Below, piece by piece: positions 1 to 14,484 of a stretch of DNA of 64,000 bases. The translations under genes were made by a program, and so were the position numbers. Origin of the DNA: Tsuneonella deserti (lineage in GTDB: Bacteria; Pseudomonadota; Alphaproteobacteria; Sphingomonadales; Sphingomonadaceae); assembly GCF_014644315.1 (NCBI RefSeq), contig NZ_BMKL01000001.1, forward strand, positions 2,305,001 to 2,369,000. Reading direction: 5' to 3'. The number at the start of each line of letters is the position of its first letter. Positions within the stretch are counted from its first letter, which is position 1. A model generated the notes under the pieces. It worked only from the letters and a program-made list of their open reading frames with translations. It did not search any database and was not told the origin of the DNA.

Positions 1-1
1 C

Positions 2-1057
2 GTCCCGCAGATGATGCCCGGCGACATCCTCGGCCATGAGTTCATGGGCGAAGTGGTCGAGATCGGCGCCAAGAGTACGCTCAAGAAAGGGCAGCGCGTG
101 ATCGTGCCGTTCCCGATCGCCTGCGGCCAGTGCTTCCACTGCAGCAAGCAGCAGTATTCGTGCTGCGACAACAGCAATCCCGCCGACAAGATGGACTTCG
201 GGCGCGAGCAGCTCGGCCAGCCGATGGCGGGCATATTCGGCTACAGCCACCTCACCGGCGGCTACGCGGGCGGGCAGGCCGAATACGTGCGGGTGCCCTA
301 CAGCGACGTCGGCCCGTTCGTGATCCCCGATGACAGTCTCGAGGACGAAAAGGTCCTGTTCCTGACCGACATCCTGCCCACCGGGTGGATGGCGGCGGAG
401 AACTGCGACATCCAGCCCGGCGATACCGTCGCCGTGTGGGGTTGCGGCCCCGTTGGCCTGTTCGCGGTGCAATCGGCCTTCCTGATGGGCGCTGCCCGCG
501 TCATCGCCATCGATCACTTCCCGCACCGGCTGGAGCTGGCGAAAAAGTTCGGTGCCGAGACGCTCAACTTCGAGGAAACGAAAGTCTACGAAGCGCTGCA
601 GGACATGACGGGGGGCATCGGGCCCGATGCCTCGATCGATTGCGTCGGCCTGGAGCCGCACGGCCTGTACGTTGACAACATCATCGACCAGATCAAGGTC
701 TCGACCTTCCTCGGCACCGACCGCGGACACGTGATCCGGCAGATCATCATGGCCACGCGCAAGGGCGGCCACGTGTCGATCCCCGGCGTCTATGGCGGCT
801 TCATCGACAAGTTCCCGATCGGCGCGATGATGGAAAAGGGGCTGACGGTGAAGACCGGCCAGACTCACGTGCAGAAATACACCCAGCCGCTTTATACCGC
901 GATCGCGGAAGGCAAACTCGACATGACCTTCCTCATCAGCCACCGGATGCCGCTCGAAGCGGGGCCCGAAGGCTTCCAGAAGTTCCACGACGAGCAGGAC
1001 ACCTACACCAAGATTGTCCTCAAGCCGGGGATGAGCGAGGCTAAGCTGGCGGCCTAG
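2..1057 (+). CDS. Zinc-dependent alcohol dehydrogenase, formaldehyde-dehydrogenase-like (5' end missing)
   Basis: Medium-chain zinc alcohol dehydrogenase that oxidises an alcohol or aldehyde adduct with NAD(P). The window starts inside the gene: the frame is open to the left edge, and residues before the first visible ATG (position 11) fit the family, so the true start lies outside. GHEF carries a catalytic-zinc histidine and glutamate. A cysteine cluster (CGQCFHC followed by SCC) is the structural-zinc lobe. GCGPVGLFAVQ is the Rossmann nucleotide-binding turn. The insertion around DQIKVSTFLGTDRGHVIRQ is typical of the glutathione-independent formaldehyde dehydrogenase-like subgroup, where substrates vary. 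The 3' end overlaps the convergent DUF4126 gene by 17 bp. The family is sure; the substrate is not. Confidence 0.85.
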   Translation, partial: VPQMMPGDILGHEFMGEVVEIGAKSTLKKGQRVIVPFPIACGQCFHCSKQQYSCCDNSNPADKMDFGREQLGQPMAGIFGYSHLTGGYAGGQAEYVRVPYSDVGPFVIPDDSLEDEKVLFLTDILPTGWMAAENCDIQPGDTVAVWGCGPVGLFAVQSAFLMGAARVIAIDHFPHRLELAKKFGAETLNFEETKVYEALQDMTGGIGPDASIDCVGLEPHGLYVDNIIDQIKVSTFLGTDRGHVIRQIIMATRKGGHVSIPGVYGGFIDKFPIGAMMEKGLTVKTGQTHVQKYTQPLYTAIAEGKLDMTFLISHRMPLEAGPEGFQKFHDEQDTYTKIVLKPGMSEAKLAA

Positions 1058-1655
1058 GCTTTGCGGGAGAGTTGCGGCGGCCGAACAGCCGCCGCAGCAC
1101 CCTGCGCGCGAGCAGCAGCAGCCACACGGTAAGGGCGAGCAACCCAATGGCAATCCCCCCGGCCACGTATGGGTGCGCGTAGGTGAGCCACAGCAATCCG
1201 GCGCTGGCGATGTCCTCCACTGTCGAGACGGCCACGTTGCTGAACGGCTCGGGGCTGGTGTTGACCACCGCCCGCGCGCCGGCCTTGCCGCCATGCGCCG
1301 CGAGCGCCGCCCCTCCGCCGAGCAGGAATGCAATGGCCTGCGTTGCCGGATCGCTCGGATCGACGATTGCCAGCGCGAGAAGCGCACCGCCGATCGGCCT
1401 TACGAAGGTATGCACCGCGTCCCAGGCACTATCGAGCCAGGCGACCTTGTCCGCGAACAGTTCCGCGACCGCCGCCAGCGCCGCGATGCCCATGACCCAC
1501 GGGTTCGCCAGCGCGTCCAGCGCGTGCAGGTGATCGGGTAGCGGCAGCGCGCCGAGCCGCATCGCCAGACCGGTCGCGAAAACCGCCAGGTACAAACGCC
1601 AGCCGGCGAGTAAACTGACACTGCCGGCGAGCCCGAGAACTTCGACTATGCCCAT
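1041..1655 (-). CDS. DUF4126 domain-containing membrane protein
   Basis: A 204-residue membrane protein matching the DUF4126 family, whose function is unknown. Visible are a first hydrophobic segment at residues 5-30, a small amphipathic stretch (DKVAWLDSAWDAVHTFVRP, characteristic of the family), a glycine/alanine-rich segment near residues 88-118, and two C-terminal hydrophobic helices ending in an arginine-rich cytosolic tail. It is the last gene of a leftward run with the CMD-family gene (61 bp upstream), thiolase and MaoC genes, but nothing ties it to their chemistry. Its 3' end overlaps the alcohol dehydrogenase gene on the other strand. The ATG at 1655 gives the usual family length. 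Confidence 0.75.
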   Translation of the reverse strand: MGIVEVLGLAGSVSLLAGWRLYLAVFATGLAMRLGALPLPDHLHALDALANPWVMGIAALAAVAELFADKVAWLDSAWDAVHTFVRPIGGALLALAIVDPSDPATQAIAFLLGGGAALAAHGGKAGARAVVNTSPEPFSNVAVSTVEDIASAGLLWLTYAHPYVAGGIAIGLLALTVWLLLLARRVLRRLFGRRNSPAKPRPPA

Positions 1656-1716
1656 CGCGCCTCTCCTTTGCGCGGTTCAACGCACAGGTGCCCGTTTAGG
1701 CCCCGCGGGCCGACGC

Positions 1717-2286
1717 TCAGCGCCGGTCGAGTTCAGGGTCGGGCTGTTGGTCGCCTTCGAGCTGAACACCGAAGCTGTTCAGCATCATGGACACCTGGGT
1801 GTACTGGCCCACCGTGAAGACCAGATCCATCCGGCCCTTGTCGCCCAGCTCCGCGAGGGCGGCCCAGGTCGAATCCGCGACGAACTGGTCGTGGTGGAGC
1901 TGGTCGCAGGCGGTCAGGATCGCGTGCTCCAGCGCGCTCCACTGACCGGCGCCCGGCCCGGCCTTGAGCGCCTCGATCTCCTCGCGCGAGATGCCGGAGC
2001 GGAGGCCAATGGCGCTGTGCTGGGCGAACTCATAGCCCGAACCGCAGTTGAAGCCGGTCCGCAGGATCGCGAGCTCGCGCTGGCGCGGAGTGAGCGCGTT
2101 CCTGCGCGAGAGCACGTAATTGCCCCAGCCGAGGAAAGCGGCGAGCGCATCCGGGGCATGGGCCAGGGTGAGGAAGATGTTGAGCGGCTCGGCGCCCTCG
2201 CGCATCACCGGCGCCAGCGCCTCGACCTGCTCATTATCGAGCATTGCCGGGTCCAGCGGGGCGATGCGCGGGGCGCGGAGCCGCAT
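1717..2286 (-). CDS. Carboxymuconolactone decarboxylase (CMD/AhpD-like) family protein
   Basis: A 189-residue all-helical protein of the CMD superfamily, which includes gamma-carboxymuconolactone decarboxylase and AhpD-type peroxidase partners. The family segment is RELAILRTGFNCGSGYEFAQH, here split as RELAILRTG and FNCGSGYEFAQH. It keeps one cysteine and the downstream histidine but lacks the CxxC pair of AhpD, so a disulfide-reductase role is unlikely; many CMD proteins of unknown function look like this. It lies 40 bp downstream of the thiolase gene on the same strand, which suggests co-transcription with a beta-oxidation-type block. The exact reaction is unknown. Confidence 0.75.
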   Translation of the reverse strand: MRLRAPRIAPLDPAMLDNEQVEALAPVMREGAEPLNIFLTLAHAPDALAAFLGWGNYVLSRRNALTPRQRELAILRTGFNCGSGYEFAQHSAIGLRSGISREEIEALKAGPGAGQWSALEHAILTACDQLHHDQFVADSTWAALAELGDKGRMDLVFTVGQYTQVSMMLNSFGVQLEGDQQPDPELDRR

Positions 2287-2326
2287 TTTTACAACGGCCT
2301 CAAGCAGCGGAGCGATAGGCCCACGA

Positions 2327-3505
2327 TCAAAGCACTTCGAACAGGCCAGCCGCGCCCTGGCCGCCGCCGATGCACATCGTCACGACGACATACTTCACGC
2401 CGCGGCGCTTGCCTTCGATCAGCGCGTGGCCGACGCAGCGCGCACCGGTCATGCCGAACGGATGGCCGATCGACACCGAGCCGCCGTTGACGTTCAGGCG
2501 ATCGTTGGGGATGCCGAGCTTGTCGCGGCAGTAGATCACCTGGACCGCGAACGCCTCGTTCAGCTCCCACAGGCCGATGTCGTCTATCTTGAGGTCGAAC
2601 CGCTGCAGCAGCTTGGGGATCGCGAAGACCGGGCCGATGCCCATCTCGTCGGGCTTGGTGCCCGCCACCGCCATGCCGACGTAGCGGCCCATCGGGGTGA
2701 GCCCGCGCGCCTTGGCGACTTCGGCTTCCATCAGCACCGAGGCGGCGGAGCCGTCGGCGAGCTGGCTGGCGTTGCCGGCGGTGATCGTGTGGCCTTCGCC
2801 CATCACCGGCTTCAGGTTCTGGAGCCCTTCGAGCGTGGTGTCGGGCCGGTTGCAGTCGTCCATCGAGATGGTGACTTCCTTCTGGCTCGTCTCGCCGGTC
2901 GCTTTGTCGGTCACGTTCATCGTCGCGGTGACGGGGATGATCTCGTCGTCGAGCTTGCCCGAGGCCTGCGCGGCAGCGGTGCGCTTCTGCGATTCGAGAC
3001 TGTACTCGTCCTGCGCCTCGCGGCTGATGTTGTAGCGCTTGGCGACCACTTCGGCGGTGCCGATCATCGGCATGTAGATGTCCGGGTGCAGCTTGAGCAG
3101 CGCCTCGCTCGGCACCAGCTTGCCGCCGCCCGCGGCCATGCCGCTGATCGATTCCAGGCCGCCCGCAACGCAGATGTCCATCCGGTCGACGATGATCTGC
3201 TTGGCCGCGGTGGCGATGCTCATCAGGCCGCTCGAGCACTGACGGTCCATCGTCATGCCCGGGACGCTGTCGGGGAAGCCCGCCATGAGAGCGATCTGGC
3301 GGCCGACGTTCATGCCCTGCATGCCCTGTTGGCTGGCGCAGCCCATGATCACGTCGTCGATCTCGGCGCCCTTGAGTCCGGCACGCTCGGCGGCGGCCTT
3401 GACCGAGAACGCGCCCAGCTCGACCGCGTGGGTGGCATTGAACGCGCCGCGCCCGGCCTTGGCGAGCGGGGTGCGGGCGGTGGAGACGATGACTGCGTCA
3501 CGCAT
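2327..3505 (-). CDS. Thiolase (acetyl-CoA C-acyltransferase)
   Basis: A 392-residue thiolase that cleaves 3-ketoacyl-CoA with CoA, or condenses two acyl-CoAs in reverse. All catalytic elements are visible: nucleophilic Cys90 in DRQCSSG, His348 in [10 protein letters not shown], and acid/base Cys378 in the C-terminal CIGGGQG motif. Full length for the family. It follows the MaoC hydratase gene by 33 bp, so the pair could supply successive hydration and thiolysis steps of fatty-acid or ring-side-chain degradation. Degradative enzymes (FadA-like) and biosynthetic ones (PhaA-like) are hard to separate by eye; the MaoC partner and absence of an adjacent PHA synthase favour the degradative reading. 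Confidence 0.9.
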   Translation of the reverse strand: MRDAVIVSTARTPLAKAGRGAFNATHAVELGAFSVKAAAERAGLKGAEIDDVIMGCASQQGMQGMNVGRQIALMAGFPDSVPGMTMDRQCSSGLMSIATAAKQIIVDRMDICVAGGLESISGMAAGGGKLVPSEALLKLHPDIYMPMIGTAEVVAKRYNISREAQDEYSLESQKRTAAAQASGKLDDEIIPVTATMNVTDKATGETSQKEVTISMDDCNRPDTTLEGLQNLKPVMGEGHTITAGNASQLADGSAASVLMEAEVAKARGLTPMGRYVGMAVAGTKPDEMGIGPVFAIPKLLQRFDLKIDDIGLWELNEAFAVQVIYCRDKLGIPNDRLNVNGGSVSIGHPFGMTGARCVGHALIEGKRRGVKYVVVTMCIGGGQGAAGLFEVL

Positions 3506-3538
3506 GGGAAATGTCCTGCTTGGGTATGGAAAATCGGA

Positions 3539-3988
3539 TCAGACGAAGAACTGCATGATCCACTCGGTGATCAGCGCGGGCTTGTCCTCGCCCTCGATCT
3601 CGATGGTGATCTCGTGAGTCTGCTGCCACTGGCCAGGGCGCTTTTCCTCGAGCTCCAGGAGCTTCCAGTGGCCGCGGATGCGCTTGCCGCTGCGGACGGG
3701 CGAAATAAAGCGGGTTTTGTTGCCGCCATAGTTCACGCCCATCTTCACGCCGTCGACCTTGGGCAGGTCCGAGTTGGCGGAAAGGTACGGGATCATCGAC
3801 AGCGTGAGGAAGCCGTGGGCGATCGTGCCGCCGAACGGGGTCAACTTGGCCTTGTCGGGATCGATATGGATGAACTGGTGATCGCCGGTCGCCTCGGCGA
3901 ACATGTTGATCCGCTCCTGGCTCATCTCGACCCATTCGCTGGTGCCGATCTGCTGGCCGACCTTGGCCTTTACTTCCTGCGGGGTCAT
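3539..3988 (-). CDS. MaoC family dehydratase/(R)-enoyl-CoA hydratase-like protein
   Basis: A 149-residue single hot-dog-fold protein of the MaoC family. The hydratase-2 signature is present: FAEATGDHQFIHIDPDKA contains the catalytic Asp and His, followed by GGTIAHGFLTLSMIP. Members hydrate enoyl-CoA to (R)-3-hydroxyacyl-CoA or act in related dehydrations. It is the first gene of the leftward block MaoC, thiolase, CMD protein, DUF4126, with the thiolase start 33 bp downstream. The substrate chain length cannot be read from the sequence. The ATG at 3988 gives the typical NodN/MaoC start. Confidence 0.88.
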   Translation of the reverse strand: MTPQEVKAKVGQQIGTSEWVEMSQERINMFAEATGDHQFIHIDPDKAKLTPFGGTIAHGFLTLSMIPYLSANSDLPKVDGVKMGVNYGGNKTRFISPVRSGKRIRGHWKLLELEEKRPGQWQQTHEITIEIEGEDKPALITEWIMQFFV

Positions 3989-4046
3989 GCGCCTCTCCTG
4001 CGTTTGAAACCACGGTATGGCGCAGCTTCATGGCGCATGGAAAAGC

Positions 4047-5426
4047 CTAGCGCAACGGCGCAGCCTCTGCCGTTACGGCAAGCGGAGCCACGCGCGGGCG
4101 AACCCGCTTGCCACGCGGCGAATCGGCCAGCTTGCACCAGGTCCAGAGCGCGCATTGCACGCCCAGCAAAGTCAGGATGAACGGCTGGTAGGCGATGCCC
4201 TGGAACAGCGATCCGACCAGATAGACGATCTGCCCGAACTGCAGCGCGCCCGCGAGCGGCGCCTGCCATTGCTCATCTGCCCCCGCGCGTTTTCTCCAAC
4301 GGCGCCGGATGCGCTCCATCTGCCATAGGCCCAACCCGTGGATCCACAGCCACAGCATGAGCCCGGGCCAGCCCTGCTCGCCGAGCATCTCGAACACTGC
4401 CGAATGGTAGGCGCGCGCCTTGTCGGTGTGGTCCTCGTACCGGACCGCGCTGGTATTGCCGCCATCCGCGGTGCGCACCGGCAGCTTGTAGCTGAACGAA
4501 TTGCCGCGGTAGGCATCGAAGCCCCCGCCCATCGGGTGGCTGTTGGCGTAATCGATGGTCCATTCCCACACCGCGACGCGGGTGGAGGCGGACCTGTCCT
4601 CGTCGTGAGTTTCGAGCGTCCCCATCCGCTCGTAGTAGCTCTGGGGCAGGAACGGCAGCGCCATCAGGCCGAGCATCGCCGCGCCGCCGATGTACAGGAA
4701 GCGGCGCTTGACGTCGCGCAGCATGAGCACGCCGAGGACGGCAAGGCATAGCAAGCCGGTGCGCGCCTCGGTCCCGATGGGAATGAGGACGCACGAAAAG
4801 ATCAGCGCATAACCGAACAGCTTCACCCGCCAGTCGGGCGGAAAGACGGTGCCGTGCTTCATTGCCCACAGGATCAGGGGGATGATCGCGATGGCGACCG
4901 TAGCAATGGTCGAGCTTTCGTACATGCCGGTGTTGTTCTGCACGAAGAGGTACAGCACGCCGTAGCCGCCGCCGCCGGTCGCGGTCTTGATCCCGCCGTC
5001 GATCACGATCGCGCCCGCGGTGAGCACCATCGTCAGCACCACCGCCTCGAATCGCAGGCGGGTCGTCAGGGTCAGCGGCAGGAAGATTGCAAAGACCAGT
5101 GCTTTCCACACCCACTCCCACTTCATCGCAGCCGCTGCGGGGAAATCGGCGTTGGCGGTCGTCACCGCGCACCAGGCGAGCAGGATCGTCAGCAGGACCT
5201 GGCGAAAACCGAAGCGCGCGCCGTGCTTGGGATCGGCCAGCAGCCAGCCGCCGAATGCGGCGCAGAAGGCGATCAGCGAGACAGGCAGCGCGGCGACGAA
5301 GCGCCAGCCGATGTCCTGCGGCGCGAGCGTATCGATATAGATGTAGGTCAGCACCCACAGGAACGGCCGGCGCAATCCCAGCGCGAGGAACGCCGCGATG
5401 AACAGGAACAGGCCGAGGTCGATCAC
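4047..5426 (-). CDS. Putative O-glycosylation ligase, exosortase A-associated type
   Basis: A 459-residue polytopic inner-membrane protein of the O-antigen ligase/Wzy superfamily, resembling the exosortase-A-associated ligase subfamily: the N-terminus (RRPFLWVLTYIYIDTLAPQ), the segment LTTRLRFEAVVLTMVLTAG and the large periplasmic loop with HPMGGGFDAYRGNSF fit that group. Such proteins probably transfer or polymerise polysaccharide in exosortase/PEP-CTERM organisms. About ten hydrophobic segments are visible. Translation begins at GTG 5426, which overlaps the stop of a 40-codon upstream gene (GTGA), implying coupling. The exosortase itself is not in this window. The subfamily is recognised from memory of the pattern; the substrate is unknown. 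Confidence 0.8.
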   Translation of the reverse strand: MIDLGLFLFIAAFLALGLRRPFLWVLTYIYIDTLAPQDIGWRFVAALPVSLIAFCAAFGGWLLADPKHGARFGFRQVLLTILLAWCAVTTANADFPAAAAMKWEWVWKALVFAIFLPLTLTTRLRFEAVVLTMVLTAGAIVIDGGIKTATGGGGYGVLYLFVQNNTGMYESSTIATVAIAIIPLILWAMKHGTVFPPDWRVKLFGYALIFSCVLIPIGTEARTGLLCLAVLGVLMLRDVKRRFLYIGGAAMLGLMALPFLPQSYYERMGTLETHDEDRSASTRVAVWEWTIDYANSHPMGGGFDAYRGNSFSYKLPVRTADGGNTSAVRYEDHTDKARAYHSAVFEMLGEQGWPGLMLWLWIHGLGLWQMERIRRRWRKRAGADEQWQAPLAGALQFGQIVYLVGSLFQGIAYQPFILTLLGVQCALWTWCKLADSPRGKRVRPRVAPLAVTAEAAPLR

Positions 5427-5545
5427 GGCTCCATCGGCTCCTGCCCGGCGGGCGGATCGCGGTCGAGATCGTCGCGGCTCATCAGCCGCACCGCCATCAG
5501 CAGCAACAGTCCGTGAGTGAGGGCCAGGGAGAACAGGTCGATCAT
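5423..5545 (-). CDS. 40-residue putative membrane peptide coupled to the O-glycosylation ligase
   Basis: A short gene translated MIDLFSLALTHGLLLLMAVR and then a charged tail rich in Asp, Arg and Pro. The first 22 residues form one hydrophobic helix, so a single-pass inner-membrane peptide is likely. Its TGA overlaps the GTG start of the ligase gene, the arrangement of translational coupling. An in-frame upstream extension to 5614 (63 residues) exists, but it would run into the start of the divergent glycosyltransferase gene and adds a residue stretch unlike any signal, so the ATG at 5545 is preferred. No family is recognised; it may be a ligase subunit or a leader that sets ligase expression. 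Confidence 0.55.
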   Translation of the reverse strand: MIDLFSLALTHGLLLLMAVRLMSRDDLDRDPPAGQEPMEP

Positions 5546-5612
5546 GCGCCCGTCTGCGCTACACCCACGCGGTTGACGCGCCGTTAAGCCTATCGTGAGA
5601 CAAGCTGACGGC

Positions 5613-6842
5613 ATGACCCGCGTGCTGCACGTCCTCGACCATTCGCTGCCGCTCCATAGCGGCTATACCTTCCGCACCCGCGCGATCATGACCGCCCAGG
5701 CGGCATCCGGGCTGGATGTGCGGGGGATAACCGGACAGCGCCATGCGGCGGACGGGCCGGTGGCCGAAGCGGTCGACGGCCTGTTGTTCCACCGCACGCC
5801 AGGCGCCGCCAGCGGCCCGGCGGGGCTGCGCGAGTGGCGGGAGATCGCCCGCCTGGCCGGAAGCATCGAGAAACTCGCCGCCGAATGGCGACCTGACGTG
5901 CTCCACGCGCACTCCCCGGCCTTGTGCGGACATGCCGCCCTCCGCGCCGGCCGTGCGCTCGGCATCCCGGTGGTCTATGAAATTCGCGCCTTCTGGGAAG
6001 ACGCTGCGGTGGGCAACGGCACGGGGCGTGCCGGATCGGTCAAGTACCGTCTCACCCGCGCACTCGAGGACCGGGTCGTGTCCGAGGCCGACGCCGTGTT
6101 CACGATCTGCAACGGCCTGCGCGACGATCTGATCGGGCGCGGCCATTGCGCGGGAAAAATCGGCCTGTCGCCCAACGGCGTGGACCTCTCGCTGTTCGGC
6201 GATCCACCTCCGCGGGATGATGGGCTGGCGGACAGCCTGGGCATCGGCAACGGTCCCGTGATCGGCTTCATCGGCAGTTTCTACGATTATGAAGGGCTGG
6301 ACGATCTCATAGCCGCCTTGCCGGAGCTGCGCTCGCGTCATCCCGGCGCATCGCTGCTGCTCGTGGGCGGAGGACCGGTGGAAGCGGCCTTGCGCGCGCA
6401 GGCAGCCGCCTCTCCGGCAGGCGAGGCCGTGCGTTTCACGGGCCGCGTGCCGCATGGCGAGGTCGAGCGGTACTACTCGCTGATCGACGTCCTGGCATAT
6501 CCGCGCAAGGCCAGCCGGCTGACCGAACTGGTCACCCCCCTGAAGCCTCTGGAAGCAATGGCGCAAGGAAGGATCGTCGCGGCCAGCGACGTGGGCGGCC
6601 ACCGCGAACTGATCGAGGACGGCGCCACTGGCGCGCTCTTCCCGCCTGACGACCCGGCAGCCTGTGCCGCCGCGCTCGCCGATCTGGTTGATGCCCGTCC
6701 CGACTGGCCCGCCATGCGCGAGCGGGCCCGCAGCCACGTCGAGGGCAGGCACGACTGGGCCAGGAATATTCGTCGTTATCAGGACGTTTACCACCACCTG
6801 ATAGGCCGGGGCACGAACCGGGAGCTGTCCGCCGCCGCCTGA
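5613..6842 (+). CDS. Glycosyltransferase family 4, exosortase A system-associated
   Basis: A 409-residue GT-B glycosyltransferase. The N-terminal VLHVLDHSLPLHSGYTFRT is the hallmark of the exosortase-A-associated glycosyltransferase family. The C-terminal half has the GT4 donor-binding features: GFIGSFYDYEGLDDLI, LLLVGGGP, and a PLKPLEAMAQGRIVAASDVGGHRELI block with the E-x7-E arrangement. It probably adds a sugar to a lipid-linked exopolysaccharide or glycoprotein glycan at the cytoplasmic membrane. The start is set at the ATG (5613) because the family motif begins three residues later; an upstream GTG at 5595 is possible. It is divergent from the ligase gene, 67 bp between starts, so the two may share a control region. 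Confidence 0.88.
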   Translation: MTRVLHVLDHSLPLHSGYTFRTRAIMTAQAASGLDVRGITGQRHAADGPVAEAVDGLLFHRTPGAASGPAGLREWREIARLAGSIEKLAAEWRPDVLHAHSPALCGHAALRAGRALGIPVVYEIRAFWEDAAVGNGTGRAGSVKYRLTRALEDRVVSEADAVFTICNGLRDDLIGRGHCAGKIGLSPNGVDLSLFGDPPPRDDGLADSLGIGNGPVIGFIGSFYDYEGLDDLIAALPELRSRHPGASLLLVGGGPVEAALRAQAAASPAGEAVRFTGRVPHGEVERYYSLIDVLAYPRKASRLTELVTPLKPLEAMAQGRIVAASDVGGHRELIEDGATGALFPPDDPAACAAALADLVDARPDWPAMRERARSHVEGRHDWARNIRRYQDVYHHLIGRGTNRELSAAA

Positions 6843-6886
6843 GCGCGGCCGGGCCTCGAAAGCTCTCGCGGCAACGGGGTTACAGT

Positions 6887-8191
6887 GTGAGCGACAAGCC
6901 CAATCGAAAGAAGGCCAGCCAGCCTCCGGTAAGCGCGCATCCGGCGTTCCCGGTGATCATCGCAGTGTGGTTCGCCGCGCTGCTGGGAATCGGCAGCCTC
7001 GTCCTGCCGATCGGCCTGTTCGAACGTTATGCCGCGGCTATCGGCCTGGCAGACGCATTCGAAGCGGCTCGCCCACCGTTCGGAATGACGGCACGCGCAA
7101 TCATCGCGCTGGTCGCTGCGTCCCTGGGCGCGCTTCTCGGTATCTTCCTCGCACGCAGGGTTGCTGCTGCGAACGCACCCCGCTCGATCGACGAGGCAGA
7201 TCCGACACCAGCTTATGCCGCAGACCTGCAGGCCAAGCGGCCCATTTCGGCGCATGAGGAACTATTCGACGGCGGTCTGGACGCGGACGAGCTCCCGCAG
7301 GTCTGGCACGACTCCGGCCTGCTCCGGAGGCGGGCCCGAGCGGCTGCCGGCCTCGAGGATGTCGACGAACCCGCGCCAGCCGCATCGCCTGCGCCCGAGG
7401 GACTGGAAGTGGCCGACGAGCCGCTCGACCTGTCGGCCTTCAGTGAGCCGGAAGTTGCGGCCCTTCCGGACGAAAGCGTTGCCATGGCCGAACCGGAGCA
7501 GGAAATGCCGAACGCCGGGACGGACATCGTTCGCGACGCCCCTGCACTTGCAGGAAGGCCGCTGGGCGAGCTGGGAATGGTCGAGCTGGTCGAGCGGTTC
7601 GCGATGGCTCTCCAGCGCCACCGCGAGGTAGCCGACTCCGCGACTGCCGACGTCATGACAGCATCCGCCCCCGCCCCGGCGATCATGCGTGAATGGAACT
7701 TCGAGGAGGGCTTCGACCATGATTGGGACGAAGCGAATCCGCTGCCCGATCTGGACCTTCCCTCATCCCTGTCGGTGCCGGACGCGCCCCGCCAGCCGCT
7801 CACGCAGGAGCCGGATGAACATTTCGGCGACGACATGGAGGATGACGACAGCACTGCCGAATATCCGTCGTTGCTCGCCATGAAGAGCCCCGTGGGCCTG
7901 TCGCGCCAACCGGTCCGCATCGCCGACGATGACGCCGATGCAGTCGACGAGCCGGTCGTGGTGTTTCCCGCCCAGGGCAACCGGAGCACGGCGCCCGCGT
8001 CCGATAGCGACGAGGTTGGCGCACCCGCGCCTCGCCCACTCGATGCGCGCCTGGCTCGAGCGCAGGCGGCAGCACGCGCCTATGCCGCCCGAAGCCATGC
8101 GGCGCCCACGCCCGGACGGAGTGGCAACCCCAATGAACAGGCCCTTCGCGCGGCGCTGGAAAAGCTGCAGAAATTGAGCGGGGCTGCCTGA
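6887..8191 (+). CDS. Hypothetical membrane-anchored acidic low-complexity protein
   Basis: Not recognised. A 434-residue protein starting at GTG 6887. Two hydrophobic helices occupy about residues 24-43 and 68-92, the second ending in an ARRVA anchor, so the remaining 340 residues probably sit in the cytoplasm. That part is rich in Ala, Pro, Asp and Glu and is likely disordered, with one better-ordered helix (RPLGELGMVELVERFAMALQ, about residues 224-243) and a C-terminal coiled or helical end (NPNEQALRAALEKLQKLSG). It follows the glycosyltransferase gene by 44 bp on the same strand, which hints at a link to polysaccharide export or cell-envelope organisation, but this is only context. Confidence 0.65.
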   Translation: MSDKPNRKKASQPPVSAHPAFPVIIAVWFAALLGIGSLVLPIGLFERYAAAIGLADAFEAARPPFGMTARAIIALVAASLGALLGIFLARRVAAANAPRSIDEADPTPAYAADLQAKRPISAHEELFDGGLDADELPQVWHDSGLLRRRARAAAGLEDVDEPAPAASPAPEGLEVADEPLDLSAFSEPEVAALPDESVAMAEPEQEMPNAGTDIVRDAPALAGRPLGELGMVELVERFAMALQRHREVADSATADVMTASAPAPAIMREWNFEEGFDHDWDEANPLPDLDLPSSLSVPDAPRQPLTQEPDEHFGDDMEDDDSTAEYPSLLAMKSPVGLSRQPVRIADDDADAVDEPVVVFPAQGNRSTAPASDSDEVGAPAPRPLDARLARAQAAARAYAARSHAAPTPGRSGNPNEQALRAALEKLQKLSGAA

Positions 8192-8316
8192 CCGCGCCCT
8201 CGGGCCGAAAGCCGCGCTTTAGCCGGCTCAATCCCCGGCGCGATTGATAAAGCTGCTCCGTTTCGCCAGAAAACCCGTCCGCGATAGTTTTGCTGCGTCC
8301 GGTGGCAGGGTGAATC

Positions 8317-8336
8317 GCGCTTCGTTGCCGAAGCGC
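8317..8336 (+). promoter_or_regulatory. Perfect 8 bp inverted repeat in the gltB leader
   Basis: GCGCTTCG and CGAAGCGC are separated by the loop TTGC, 43 bp upstream of the gltB start in the 188 bp gap after the hypothetical gene. It could be a leader hairpin or an operator. It is not followed by a T-run, so it is not a simple intrinsic terminator on the plus strand. Function unknown. Confidence 0.35.
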
Positions 8337-8379
8337 CCGGTTTGGCGCGCGTGCGGCAAGTCGGGATGGGTCAGGTTCG

Positions 8380-13020
<4,641 letters not shown>

Positions 13021-13025
13021 GCGAT

Positions 13026-14462
<1,437 letters not shown>

Positions 14463-14484
14463 GTAATGATTGCGCCGGGCCAGG

